Below are positions 17,097 through 25,623 of a stretch of 64,000 nucleotides of DNA, piece after piece. The position numbers and the translations under genes were made by a program. Origin of the DNA: Allochromatium palmeri (GTDB lineage: Bacteria > Pseudomonadota > Gammaproteobacteria > Chromatiales > Chromatiaceae); assembly GCF_009720725.1 (NCBI RefSeq), contig NZ_WNKT01000010.1, forward strand, positions 1 to 64,000, given 5' to 3'. Position 1 is the stretch's first letter, and each line of letters begins with the position of its first letter. The notes under the pieces were generated by a model. It was not told the origin of the DNA, did not search any database, and saw only the letters and a program-made list of their open reading frames with translations.

Positions 17097-17303
17097 TCAG
17101 GCCGACATGGACCCAGACGAATTGCGTGTGTTCACATTCGGCAATACCCGCCGTCTATGCGTTGCCACCAGGATCAGCAGCAGACACATCATGGCGATGA
17201 CGGCTGGTAACAGCACGGCTACTGCTGTAGCCGAATAATGCTCAAGCGCCAGGATGGCGATGATGTTGCGGATGGCGCAAGTATAAATAGATCCGATTAA
17301 AAC
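17097..17303 (-). pseudogene. 3' remnant of a membrane-protein gene, possibly a BASS/SBF-type transporter
   Basis: The minus-strand frame from about 17303 to the TGA at 17099-17097 encodes GSIYTCAIRNIIAILALEH, then a hydrophobic span (AVAVLLPAVIAMMCLLLILV), a basic HRRR and a short polar tail: the form of a real C-terminal membrane segment. The frame is closed upstream by a TAG inside GTTAGGT, the core of the adjacent attC site, so the 5' part of the gene is missing exactly at the recombination site. The RN...LAL...LPA pattern is reminiscent of the bile acid:sodium symporter fold, but that is weak. Confidence 0.4.
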
Positions 17304-17371
17304 CTAACGCTTGGCTTTGGGGGGCACCGGAGCGCAGCGTGGGTGTGTCTGACAACCTCCACGGGTTATGT
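17302..17371 (-). other. attC recombination site after the GFA cassette
   Basis: On the minus strand it opens with ACATAAC (17371-17365) and ends with the core GTTAGGT (17308-17302), 70 bp apart, 9 bp after the GFA stop. The core matches GTTRRRY. The internal arms pair less neatly than in the neighbouring site. Confidence 0.6.
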
Positions 17372-17380
17372 AATCGTGGC

Positions 17381-17782
17381 TCACTCCGGCAGACCTTCGA
17401 ATTTTGGCACTTCCCCGAGTTCGGCATCCCAAGCCGCTTTGCTGGATGTAAAAATGTGTGCTGTTGGCAATATGGAGACTGTGGTGTCCAAGCATCCTGC
17501 GGGAACGACGAGCAAGCCTGGAATCTGAGTGCTTGGCAAGGCGGAACCACACAGCTTACAGAAGCTTTTGCTGTGAAGAGTGCCCGGAAGCGTAAAAGAG
17601 GTCACAGCATCCGCACCTGACTTCCAGGTCAGTTTGGCTGACTGCGAGAATAAATTCGCCGCATGAGCAGATCCCGTGTCTTTCTGGCAATGGCGGCAGT
17701 GGCACAGGTAAAAGCTGTCGAAGTCGCCTTGCACCTCAAATTTCACAGTGCCGCACAGGCAAGAGCCGAAGTGATCAGTCAT
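17381..17782 (-). CDS. GFA-family zinc protein (cassette gene)
   Basis: A 133-residue member of the GFA (Mss4-like) family, named after glutathione-dependent formaldehyde-activating enzyme. Zinc-site cysteines are CLCG near residue 8, CHCRHC near 27, and FCKLCG near 75. Most family members have unknown substrates. I start at the ATG at 17782; a TTG one codon earlier is also in frame. It is the second cassette, ending 9 bp before its attC. Such genes are common integron cargo. Confidence 0.85.
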   Translation of the reverse strand: MTDHFGSCLCGTVKFEVQGDFDSFYLCHCRHCQKDTGSAHAANLFSQSAKLTWKSGADAVTSFTLPGTLHSKSFCKLCGSALPSTQIPGLLVVPAGCLDTTVSILPTAHIFTSSKAAWDAELGEVPKFEGLPE

Positions 17783-17815
17783 CAAAATTTCTTCTACGGC
17801 CTACTGGCGAATAAC

Positions 17816-17876
17816 ACATAACGCCTCGCATCAGCGGTTCGGCGTAGCCGCGTCCGACTGCATGCGCTTGTTAGGC
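17816..17876 (-). other. attC recombination site after the membrane-protein cassette
   Basis: On the minus strand: GCCTAAC (17876-17870), arms in which CGCAT/ATGCG, CAG/CTG and TCGG/CCGA pair with an unpaired base between them, and GTTATGT (17822-17816). At 61 bp with an imperfect hairpin it is a classic attC. The stop codon of the upstream cassette gene (17831-17833) lies inside it. Confidence 0.85.
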
Positions 17877-18238
17877 GGCTGCCTTGATGTAAAAAGACTT
17901 CTGACCATAGCTGCCGGAGTGTATATCACTAACCAAAGTACGAAATAAGCAAGCGGGACTAGCCAACCACCAAAAAGAGCGAATACACCCGAAGCTCCAT
18001 CACTGTCCCAGCCATCAGGCAATTCTTCGTATCTTTCCTGATCAATAAGTTCACCAATGCGAGCTTGTTCTTCAATAAATGCAGTAAAAACCAGGCCCCA
18101 GCCAAGTATTACAAATAGAACCATTAGTAAAAATATCAGCCACCATCCAGGCTTTTTGGTAATGAACTTTAAGATCAATATGGCTGGAGGAAATGCTAAG
18201 AATGAGTAAATCGCAATAGAAGCAAAAATATCGTTCAC
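17831..18238 (-). CDS. Small membrane protein (cassette gene)
   Basis: A 135-residue protein with about three hydrophobic segments (IYSFLAFPPAILILKFI, WWLIFLLMVLFVILGW, LVPLAYFVLWLVIYTPAAMV) and a polar loop between the second and third. Its last residues, NKRMQSDAATPNR, are encoded by the attC site, an extension often seen in cassette genes that read into attC. I recognise no functional family. A+T-rich codons separate it from its neighbours. Confidence 0.75.
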   Translation of the reverse strand: MNDIFASIAIYSFLAFPPAILILKFITKKPGWWLIFLLMVLFVILGWGLVFTAFIEEQARIGELIDQERYEELPDGWDSDGASGVFALFGGWLVPLAYFVLWLVIYTPAAMVRSLFTSRQPPNKRMQSDAATPNR

Positions 18239-18245
18239 TTTGGTC

Positions 18246-18295
18246 GCCTAACAGTGTATCTAGACAGCAGTCGGACACTTGAGTACTCAACTGAC
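18246..18295 (-). other. Degenerate or partial attC/att site
   Basis: GTTAGGC on the minus strand (18252-18246) lies 8 bases before the ATG of the membrane-protein cassette. Upstream, AGTGT/ACACT and GAC/GTC arms can pair, but I could not place a good RYYYAAC partner. It may be the truncated site of a lost cassette or the original insertion junction. Confidence 0.45.
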
Positions 18296-18380
18296 CGCAG
18301 CCTAGCCCAAAAGTAGCCCGCTCATGACTTCTGTCAAGCCGCATTGAACACCAAACACATACGGCTCATTCTCGAACTGG

Positions 18381-19214
18381 CTACTGTCCCCCCGCGCGCT
18401 GCTCAGCCTCACTAGCTGCCGCGAGATCACCGGAACGGCGCTTGGACTCAGCGATGATGCGCCAGTTATCACGCTTGAGATCGTCCTTGTCGCCGGCGAG
18501 ATCATTAGCGCGCGAGGCCAGATTGCCGGCCTGAACCGCCTGCCCCTGCTCCAGCCGCACGCGCGCGAGCCGGTTCCAGAGATAGGCTTCGCGCGGGGCG
18601 ATGCGCAGCGAACGCTCCAGCGAGGCCGCTGCACCCGCATGATCGCCGGCCTGACGCTGCTGCTCAGCCTGGCCGGCGAGCGAGGCGGCGGCTGGCGGCA
18701 GATTGGGCGCACTCAGATTCGACGGCGGCAGTGCCGGAGCTGGGGCCGGTGCGGCTGGAGCCGCGGGTGGCTCTGGACGCGGAGCCTCGGTTGCGGGCAA
18801 GGCTGAGCGTGGATCAACCTTGGCGACCTGCTCCTCGTCCGGACGCTGGGGAGGCGTTGCCGAACGCTCGGGCGCGCTCGGCCCCGGTGGGGCGGGTGGG
18901 GCCTGAGTGCCGGGCGACGGCGGTGTGGGTGCCGGCGCAGGCGGCTGCGCGGTCGCTGGTGACGCGGCGGGTTCGGGCACGCTACTCGGATCGCGGTAGG
19001 CATAGACCTGAGTTCCGCGCGGCGCCGGCTGCACGGGCTTCTTTTCAGGCGTGGGCGCGCGCTCGGGTTTGCTCGGCTGCGCCGGCTGACTCGTGCGCGG
19101 AGCCGTCTGGTCGATGGGCGCTGGCGGCTGCGGCATCTGGCGCGGCGCCGTGGCACAGGCCCCCAAGCCGACTACAGCCAGCGAGACAATCAGACATCGA
19201 GTCCAGCGTTCCAT
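18381..19214 (-). CDS. LpoP-like TPR lipoprotein, probable PBP1b partner
   Basis: The product begins MERWTRCLIVSLAVVGLGAC, a lipoprotein signal with cysteine at residue 20, followed by about 130 residues rich in Pro and Ala and then a C-terminal tetratricopeptide-like domain (LAGQAEQQRQAGDHAGAAA, LRIAPREAYLWNRLARVRLE). Lipid anchor, disordered Pro-rich spacer and TPR domain, directly behind the PBP1b gene (34 bp from its stop), is the arrangement of Pseudomonas LpoP, which activates PBP1b from the outer membrane. An in-frame ATG at 19238 is an alternative start. The function is by analogy. Confidence 0.7.
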   Translation of the reverse strand: MERWTRCLIVSLAVVGLGACATAPRQMPQPPAPIDQTAPRTSQPAQPSKPERAPTPEKKPVQPAPRGTQVYAYRDPSSVPEPAASPATAQPPAPAPTPPSPGTQAPPAPPGPSAPERSATPPQRPDEEQVAKVDPRSALPATEAPRPEPPAAPAAPAPAPALPPSNLSAPNLPPAAASLAGQAEQQRQAGDHAGAAASLERSLRIAPREAYLWNRLARVRLEQGQAVQAGNLASRANDLAGDKDDLKRDNWRIIAESKRRSGDLAAASEAEQRAGGQ

Positions 19215-19248
19215 AAGATCTAAAGCCTTGATTCGCATGAATTGAAGA

Positions 19249-21666
19249 TCATTGGCCGAAGAAGTCGCTCATGAAATGGTTTTGAGTGCGTTCCGGCTTG
19301 GGTGCGGGCGGCGGCTCTGGTGGAGCCGCGACTGTTTCGGCGGCGGGCGCTTCTTCGGTTCGTGCCGCAGACTCACCACCCGAGGCACGCGCGCCTGAAC
19401 TCTGACCGCCACCCCCGCCACAACTGGCTCGACCCTTGGCACTGTCACCGATATAGGGCACGTTCTTGCGCCCGCAGGCATCGGCCAGGACCACGCCAGC
19501 AGGCGGGAATTCGGGCAAGGGTTCGTTGTCGAGCGCCAGCATGAAGTCGCCCCACACCCGCAGCGCCCCGGTTCCGCCCGCCAGTCCCATGGGCTTGTAG
19601 TCGTCGCGACCGACCCAGACCACGGCCACCTTGTCGCCCGAGAAGCCAGCAAACCAGCTATCGCGCTTCTCGTCGGTGGTGCCGGTCTTGCCAGCCATGG
19701 TCATCCCTTCGGGCAGCTGATTACCGAGCCACTTAGCGGTGCCGTCCGTGACCACGCGCTGCATGGCCCAGGTCGTGAGATACGCGGCCTTGGGATCGAC
19801 CACCGCCTCGATGGCGAGCGGATAGCGGTTGAGCGGCTGTCCCAGGGCGTCGACCACCTCACGGATGCCGCGCAAGGGCGCGCGATAGCCGCTGGCGGCA
19901 ATGGTTTGATAGACCTGAGCCACTTCCAGCGGCGACATGGACACCGCACCCAGCAGCACGGCGGGCACGACCGGGATACGCCGTTGCGCGCCCATCCTGT
20001 AGAGGGTGTCGACGACGTTTTTCACGCCGATGCTCAGACCCAGGTTGACCGTGGCCAGATTCAGCGAGCGGACCAGCGCACTGTAGAGCTGGACCGAACC
20101 ATTGACCCGATGGTCATAGTTCTTTGGCTCCCAGCGCTTGTTGCCGTCCGGCAGACTGACCGGGCGATCCTGGATATTGGTCGTGAGTGTATAGCGATCC
20201 GGCTGTGACAGGGCCGTCAGATAGATCGGCGGCTTGACCAGCGAGCCGATCGAACGCACCGAGTCGAGCGCGCGGTTGAAGCCGGCATAGCCCGGCTGGC
20301 GCCCGCCGGCGATGGCCAGCACCTCGCCCTGCTCGACCGAAGTCACCACGGCCGCTGTCTCCAGGGTTCCGGCCTTCATGCCGTGCTGCTTCTCCAACTC
20401 GGCCAGACGCTTGGGCAGCGAGCGTTCGACCGCGCCCTGCACCAGCGGATCGAGCGTGGTGAAGATATTCAGCCCCTCGGAGCGCAGATCCTCGTCGCGA
20501 TAGTCGCGCTGGAGTTGCCGGCGCACCAGACTGATGAAGTCCGGATAGTGCCCGGCCGGACGCCCGCCACCGTCCTGGATACCAAGCGGCTCGCGTTTGG
20601 CTTGCGTGGCCTCAGATTCACTGATGACCCCATCGCGCACCATGAGATCGAGCACCAGATTGCGCCGATTCTCGGCCGCCTCGGGATGGCGGCGCGGATC
20701 CAGGCTGGACGGCGCCTGGACCATGCCGACCAGGAGCGCGGTCTTGGCCGCGTCGAGTTCGCTCAGCGGCAGATTGAAGAAGAACTGGCTCGCCAGCCCG
20801 AAGCCATGGATGGCACGGCTGCCGTCCTGACCGAGATAGATCTCGTTGGCATAGGCGGCGAGGATCTCGTCCTTGTCATAGTGCAGTTCCAGCAGGAAGG
20901 CCATGTAGGCTTCCTTGATCTTGCGCTCGAAGGTGCGGTCGGCACTGAGATAGAAGTTCTTGACCAACTGCTGAGTCAGGGTACTGGCGCCCTCGACCAC
21001 GGCTCCGGCCTGGAAATTGCTGACTGCCGCGCGCAGGATGCCCTTGGGATCGACGCCGAGATGGCGGTAAAAATTACGGTCCTCGACCGCCATCAGGGTC
21101 TTGATCAGCTGCTCGGGCAGATCCTTGTAGCGCACCAGCACCCGATCCTCGTTGTGGGTCGGATAGATGCTGGCGATCAGCATGGCATCCAGACGCACCA
21201 GGGCCGGATCCGGGCCGCCGTCGGCGTCGGTCAGGGTCGCGACCTGACCGTCGGCGAAGCTGATGTTCAGATGGCGTTCCGGCTCGGCGCCGTCCCAGAA
21301 GCGGAAGGGGCGCGTCCAGACCTGGAAGCGATCGCCCAGACGCTGATACTGGCCCTGAGTGCGCGGCGACTCGACGGCGCGATAGTTCAGACGCTTGAGT
21401 TCGGATTCGAACTGATCGGGACTCAGCCGGCGTCCGGCATAGAGTTCGAGCGGACGAGCCCAGACGCGCGCGGGCAAGGCCCAGCGCTGGCCCTCGAACT
21501 TGCCGCGCACCACGCGATCGAGATGAACGCCATAGAAACCGACGGCCAGGGTCGCCCCGACGGCCAGGACCAGCAGCCAGCCGACGAGAACACGACCGAG
21601 CCGAAAGCCTTTGCGTTTGGATGGACGTCTCCGGCCGCGCGTGCCGGAGCGACGATTGGAAGTCAC
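19249..21666 (-). CDS. mrcB: Penicillin-binding protein 1B
   Basis: A bifunctional class A PBP of 805 residues that polymerises and crosslinks peptidoglycan in the periplasm. In order: a basic cytoplasmic tail, one membrane anchor (about 25-47), a UB2H-like region, the GT51 transglycosylase domain with EDRNFYRHLG near 195, and the transpeptidase domain with SLVK near 475 (catalytic Ser), SLN in SALVRSLN, and KTGTT near 659. The tail is Gly/Ser then Pro/Glu-rich. It is followed by the LpoP-like gene. Confidence 0.95.
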   Translation of the reverse strand: MTSNRRSGTRGRRRPSKRKGFRLGRVLVGWLLVLAVGATLAVGFYGVHLDRVVRGKFEGQRWALPARVWARPLELYAGRRLSPDQFESELKRLNYRAVESPRTQGQYQRLGDRFQVWTRPFRFWDGAEPERHLNISFADGQVATLTDADGGPDPALVRLDAMLIASIYPTHNEDRVLVRYKDLPEQLIKTLMAVEDRNFYRHLGVDPKGILRAAVSNFQAGAVVEGASTLTQQLVKNFYLSADRTFERKIKEAYMAFLLELHYDKDEILAAYANEIYLGQDGSRAIHGFGLASQFFFNLPLSELDAAKTALLVGMVQAPSSLDPRRHPEAAENRRNLVLDLMVRDGVISESEATQAKREPLGIQDGGGRPAGHYPDFISLVRRQLQRDYRDEDLRSEGLNIFTTLDPLVQGAVERSLPKRLAELEKQHGMKAGTLETAAVVTSVEQGEVLAIAGGRQPGYAGFNRALDSVRSIGSLVKPPIYLTALSQPDRYTLTTNIQDRPVSLPDGNKRWEPKNYDHRVNGSVQLYSALVRSLNLATVNLGLSIGVKNVVDTLYRMGAQRRIPVVPAVLLGAVSMSPLEVAQVYQTIAASGYRAPLRGIREVVDALGQPLNRYPLAIEAVVDPKAAYLTTWAMQRVVTDGTAKWLGNQLPEGMTMAGKTGTTDEKRDSWFAGFSGDKVAVVWVGRDDYKPMGLAGGTGALRVWGDFMLALDNEPLPEFPPAGVVLADACGRKNVPYIGDSAKGRASCGGGGGQSSGARASGGESAARTEEAPAAETVAAPPEPPPAPKPERTQNHFMSDFFGQ

Positions 21667-21759
21667 GGATGATGGACCTGCGAGAGCGAATTCGAATCAC
21701 GAACCTGGGATTCGCGTCTTCGAAAAATAGATGATTGGCGCTGGATTATGACACACCCA

Positions 21760-22548
21760 TCAGGTCTTGATACCCACGCCTCGACGCAACAGGCTCAGAC
21801 TGTAGACGGCCAGCACCAGGATGCAGGCCAGGATCATACCGAAAGCCAGCCCGAGCGGGATATCGCTGACCCCGAGCAACCCCTGGCGGAAGGCATTGAC
21901 CATGTAGAGCACCGGATTGGCCAGCGAGACGGTCTGCCAGAATTCGGGCAACAGCTCGATCGAATAGAAGACGCCGCCCAGATAGGTCAGGGGCGTGAGC
22001 ACGAAGGTCGGCACGATCGAGATGTCGTCGAAGCTGTTGGCGTAGACAGCGTTGATGAAGCCGCCGAGCGAGAAGAGCGTCGCGGTCATGACACCGATCA
22101 GCAGCATCGTCAGCGGATCATGGATGCGGATCTCGGTGAAGAACATGGCCACCAGCATGACGGCCACGCCCACCGTCAGGCCACGCATCACGCCGCCGGC
22201 GACATAGCCAGCCAGGATGATCCAGTTCGGCGCTGGCGAGACCAGCAATTCCTCGATATAGCGCGAGAACTTGCTGCTATAAAACGACGAGACGACATTG
22301 GAATAGGCGTTGGTGATCACCCCCATGAGCACCAGCCCAGGGACGATGAAGTCCAGATAGTCGAAGCCATCCATCGGACCGATGCGATCGCCGATCAGGC
22401 GCCCGAAGATAACGAAATAGAGCGTTGTGGTGATGACCGAGGGCAGGATGGTCTGCACCCAGATGCGCGAGAAGCGCAGCACCTCCTTGCCCAGGATGGT
22501 CTGGAACGTCACCCAGTAACGGCGCCAGTCGTCCAGCCGCGTGCTCAT
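21760..22548 (-). CDS. ABC-2 type exporter permease, YadH-like
   Basis: A 262-residue permease with six hydrophobic segments, such as VQTILPSVITTTLYFVIFG, and the ABC-2 signature region GGVFYSIELLPEFWQTVSLANP. I start it at the ATG at 22548, which overlaps the stop of the ATPase gene (ATGA); a longer open frame upstream lies inside that gene. Length and pairing match E. coli YadH. The substrate is unknown. Confidence 0.9.
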   Translation of the reverse strand: MSTRLDDWRRYWVTFQTILGKEVLRFSRIWVQTILPSVITTTLYFVIFGRLIGDRIGPMDGFDYLDFIVPGLVLMGVITNAYSNVVSSFYSSKFSRYIEELLVSPAPNWIILAGYVAGGVMRGLTVGVAVMLVAMFFTEIRIHDPLTMLLIGVMTATLFSLGGFINAVYANSFDDISIVPTFVLTPLTYLGGVFYSIELLPEFWQTVSLANPVLYMVNAFRQGLLGVSDIPLGLAFGMILACILVLAVYSLSLLRRGVGIKT

Positions 22549-23474
22549 GCCCGCACCTCCAGACCGCGCCGGTCGACCAGTTCCAGGAACAGACGCTCCA
22601 GCCGGTTCTGTTTGTTGCGCAGACTGATGACCTCGATACCGTTGCGCGAGAGCGCCTCGAAGAGTCCGTTGATAGTGTGGTCGCGGTTCATCTCGACTTC
22701 CAGGGTGCAGTCGTCCAGGGCCTGGAGCACGAAGCCGCCGAGTTCCGGCAGTTCCGAGACTCGCCCCTTGAGATTGAGCACGAAGGTCTCGGTATGGAGC
22801 CGGTTGAGCAGGATCGCGAGACTGGTGCGCTCGGCGATTTCGCCGCCGTCGATGATGGCGATGTTGCGGCAGAGGCTCTCGGCCTCTTCCAAATAATGGG
22901 TGGTGAGGATGATGGTCGTGCCCTGGGCGTTGAGCTCGCGCAGGAAGGACCACATCGAGCGGCGGATCTCGATGTCGACGCCGGCTGTCGGCTCGTCGAG
23001 GATCAGGAGACGCGGCTCATGGACCAGGGCGCGCGCGATCATCAACCGGCGTTTCAGGCCGCCCGAGAGCCGGCGCATCTCGGTGTCGCGCCTGTCCCAG
23101 AGGTCGAGCTGGCGCAGATAGCGCTCGGCGCGGACCTTGGCGACGGCGCGCGGGATGCCATAATAGCCGGCCTGATTGAGCACGACTTCGATCACCGGCA
23201 GGAATAGATTGAAGTTGAACTCCTGGGGCACCAAACCGATGCACGACTTGACGCCTTGAGGATCGCGGTCCAGATCGCGCCCGAACACCGAGACCCGGCC
23301 CGCGGTCTTGTTCACCAGTGACGAGACGATGCCGATGAAGGTCGACTTACCGGCCCCATTGGGTCCGAGCAGGGCGAAGAAATCCCCCTCCTGGACCTGG
23401 AGATCGACGCCCTTGAGCGCCTGGAAACCGCCGCGGTAGACCTTGGTGAGTTGCTGAACGTCGAGTGCGAACAT
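22545..23474 (-). CDS. ABC transporter ATP-binding protein, YadG-like
   Basis: A 309-residue ABC ATPase with Walker A GPNGAGKST near 40, Q-loop LVPQEFNFN, signature LSGGLKRRL near 140, Walker B LLILDEPTAGVD and the His loop TTHYLEEAE. A C-terminal extension of about 90 residues is like that of YadG (308 residues). It pairs with the permease through an ATGA overlap. The transported compound is unknown. Confidence 0.92.
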   Translation of the reverse strand: MFALDVQQLTKVYRGGFQALKGVDLQVQEGDFFALLGPNGAGKSTFIGIVSSLVNKTAGRVSVFGRDLDRDPQGVKSCIGLVPQEFNFNLFLPVIEVVLNQAGYYGIPRAVAKVRAERYLRQLDLWDRRDTEMRRLSGGLKRRLMIARALVHEPRLLILDEPTAGVDIEIRRSMWSFLRELNAQGTTIILTTHYLEEAESLCRNIAIIDGGEIAERTSLAILLNRLHTETFVLNLKGRVSELPELGGFVLQALDDCTLEVEMNRDHTINGLFEALSRNGIEVISLRNKQNRLERLFLELVDRRGLEVRA

Positions 23475-23528
23475 GGATGGAAGTCAGTTTACTGAAGTCT
23501 TTTGGGCGTCAAACCAAACGCGGTTCAA

Positions 23529-24290
23529 ATGGAATTCATCGAGCTGGTTTTACTGCTTTCGGCCGTGGCCCTGGTGGCCGGCTGCGTCGACACCATCGCC
23601 GGCGGCGGCGGACTGCTGAGCATCCCGGCTCTGCTCTGGGCGGGGCTGAGTCCGGTCGAGAGTCTGGCGACCAACAAGGCGCAGGCCGTCTTCGGCAGCG
23701 GCATGGCCACGGTCCAGTTCATCCGCCGCGGCCTGATCGCGCCGCGCGGCATCGCTCTGGCCGTGCTCTGCACCTTCGTCGGGGCCGCGTTCGGCGCCTG
23801 GCTAGTACAGCGTCTCGACAGCACCCTGCTCGAAGGACTCATCCCGCTCCTGCTGATCGCCTTCGCGCTCTACTTCTGGCGCTCGCCGCGTCTGTCGGAT
23901 CTCGACTCGCACCAGCGTCTGGACGCAAGCCTCTTCGCCGTCCTCATCGGACTGGGCGTCGGCTTCTACGACGGCTTCTTCGGCCCCGGAACCGGCACCT
24001 TCTTCGCGCTGGGCTATGTCGCCCTGCTCGGCTACAACCTCAGACGCGCGACCGCCCATAGCAAAGCACTCAACTTTACCAGCAATCTGGCCGCCCTGCT
24101 GTGTTTCGTCCAGGGCGGCCATATCCTGTGGCCGATCGCGCTGGCGATGGCGCTGGGACAGATGATCGGCGCCTGGATCGGCGCGCATCTGGTGCTGCGC
24201 CATGGCGCAGCCCTGGTGCGGCCGGTGTTGGTCGTGGTCTCGCTCACCGTCTCGGGGAAGCTGTTGTGGGAACGGGTTTCCGGCGTATGA
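23529..24290 (+). CDS. TSUP-family (TauE/SafE, YfcA-like) permease
   Basis: A 253-residue membrane protein of the sulfite exporter TauE/SafE family, close in form to YfcA. It begins MEFIELVLL, then VDTIAGGGGLLSIPALL, the family glycine motif, and repeats it as GFYDGFFGPGTGTFF in the second half, so the two pseudo-repeats are visible. The ATG at 23529 is preferred to an earlier in-frame one at 23502 inside the leader. Members export sulfite, sulfoacetate or other anions; the substrate here is not known. Confidence 0.87.
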   Translation: MEFIELVLLLSAVALVAGCVDTIAGGGGLLSIPALLWAGLSPVESLATNKAQAVFGSGMATVQFIRRGLIAPRGIALAVLCTFVGAAFGAWLVQRLDSTLLEGLIPLLLIAFALYFWRSPRLSDLDSHQRLDASLFAVLIGLGVGFYDGFFGPGTGTFFALGYVALLGYNLRRATAHSKALNFTSNLAALLCFVQGGHILWPIALAMALGQMIGAWIGAHLVLRHGAALVRPVLVVVSLTVSGKLLWERVSGV

Positions 24291-24390
24291 GGCATGTTCG
24301 GCTGCCCTGTCCCGGAGCTGTCACATTGATGGCGCATAATCGCCGATTGCACCCGGATCGGCATCGAGGAATCGGCCAGGGAGACTGCAC

Positions 24391-25197
24391 ATGTATCCAC
24401 AGACCAATGACAACACCGCACTGACCGCGCACGCCCGATTGCTCGGCCGTCATCTCGACATCCGGCGTCTCGGGCACCTGGAAGCGCTGGCGACCAATCC
24501 GCTGGTCACGCCGATCGGTGACACGGGCCGCGCCGTGCTCTTTCGCTCGGGCGCCGTGGTGCTGTTCGGGGTCGACGACGCCCAGGAAACGGCCTTCGTC
24601 GAGGAGATCCGCCCCTTCGTGCGCGACTCGCTGATCCAGCCCGAGCACGAAGACCTGCCGATCCTGATCGATCCGACCCGCGCCGAGGCGCTGGAGCGCG
24701 AGCGTCTGGTACTGGCCGATGCCGATCTGGCCCGACTCCAGGTCGTGGCCGACATCCTAGGCAAGAGCGTGCTGCTGGCCGATCAGGAAGCGCGTGTCGC
24801 GCACGCCTTCGACCGCATCGAGCCGCTGGCCGATCGCCTGCGGCGTCAGGGTCGCGGGGTGAGCCATGCCGGCACCCTCATCCGCCACATCGGCGAGGCG
24901 CTGGCGATCCAGCAGGACATGGTCGGACGCGGCGAGATCGGCGACAAGCCCGAGATCATCTGGGAGCGCCCGGATCTGGAACGGCTGTTCCTGAATCTGG
25001 AGGCCGAATACGAGATCCGCGAACGTCAACTGGCCCTGGAGCGCAAGCTGACGCTGATCAACGACACGGCCGGCACCCTGCTCGATCTGTTGCAGAGCAA
25101 GCGCAGTCTGCGGGTTGAGTGGTACATCGTCATCCTGATCGTGGTCGAGATCGTGCTCACGCTCTATGAGCTGTTCTTCCACGGGGCCGGACACTGA
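24391..25197 (+). CDS. DUF155/RMND1-family protein
   Basis: A 268-residue DUF155 protein (the Sif2/RMD1/RMND1 family). A soluble N-terminal domain with GRAVLFRSGAVVLFG is followed by long helices (LERLFLNLEAEYEIRERQ, LLDLLQSKRSLRVEWYIV) and one C-terminal membrane anchor (YIVILIVVEIVLTLYELFF). Eukaryotic relatives support mitochondrial translation; the bacterial role is unknown. Confidence 0.85.
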   Translation: MYPQTNDNTALTAHARLLGRHLDIRRLGHLEALATNPLVTPIGDTGRAVLFRSGAVVLFGVDDAQETAFVEEIRPFVRDSLIQPEHEDLPILIDPTRAEALERERLVLADADLARLQVVADILGKSVLLADQEARVAHAFDRIEPLADRLRRQGRGVSHAGTLIRHIGEALAIQQDMVGRGEIGDKPEIIWERPDLERLFLNLEAEYEIRERQLALERKLTLINDTAGTLLDLLQSKRSLRVEWYIVILIVVEIVLTLYELFFHGAGH

Positions 25198-25213
25198 AGG
25201 TTGAGATACAGCA

Positions 25214-25237
25214 ACGTCTATACGTCTATACGTCTAT
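25214..25237. repeat. Three perfect tandem copies of ACGTCTAT
   Basis: The 8-base unit ACGTCTAT is repeated three times without error between the DUF155 gene and the coiled-coil gene. It is a small simple repeat with slippage potential; no regulatory role is evident. Confidence 0.8.
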
Positions 25238-25307
25238 CCCGGGACTTGGCCGTTGAGCGCACGATGCGTAATCTAAATGGATGCAACAGAATCTGGTTTG
25301 GAGACCC

Positions 25308-25610
25308 ATGCCGATGAGTTCCGTCGTCGAACTGTACGAAGCCTTGAGCACGGCTCCCGATGATCGTACCCGAGCTCGGGTGATCGCCGAAGCCTTCGAG
25401 CGACTGGAGGATCGCTATCCGCATCTGCCGGATCTCGCCACTCAGGGTCATGTGCGCGAGTCCGAGCTGCGGTTGCAGAAAGAAATCGAACAGCTACGCG
25501 CTGAACTCAAGCTCGATATCGAGCGCATCAAGAGCGATCTGCTGAAATGGCTCGTGCCGCTGATGTTCGCCCAGGTCGCGGCGATCGCGGCACTGGTGAA
25601 GCTGCTCTGA
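25308..25610 (+). CDS. Small coiled-coil membrane protein (DUF1640-like layout)
   Basis: About 100 residues: a helical N-terminal half, a charged coiled coil (SELRLQKEIEQLRAELKLD) and a C-terminal membrane anchor (WLVPLMFAQVAAIAALVKLL). This resembles the bacterial CCDC90/DUF1640 group often found as loose neighbours of other genes. GGAG lies upstream of the ATG at 25308; an ATG at 25281 is also in frame. Function unknown. Confidence 0.7.
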   Translation: MPMSSVVELYEALSTAPDDRTRARVIAEAFERLEDRYPHLPDLATQGHVRESELRLQKEIEQLRAELKLDIERIKSDLLKWLVPLMFAQVAAIAALVKLL

Positions 25611-25623
25611 GATCCATCCCAGG

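Larger units (their letters stand above)
17302..18252 (-). mobile_element. Two integron-type gene cassettes without an integrase (CALIN-like)
   Basis: Two short genes on the minus strand are each followed closely by an attC site (17816-17876 and 17302-17371), and a third core site, GTTAGGC, lies upstream at 18252-18246. Cassette form is clear: one gene per unit, all in one direction, hardly any spacer, and base use visibly richer in A+T than the flanks. No intI gene lies within the window. It is inserted between the sat leader region and the lpoP-mrcB genes. Confidence 0.75.

Noticed and set aside
22549-22953. N-terminal extension of the ABC-2 permease frame
   Set aside because: The extra 135 residues are Arg/His/Gly-rich noise inside the ATPase gene; the ATG at 22548 with ATGA coupling begins the family sequence.
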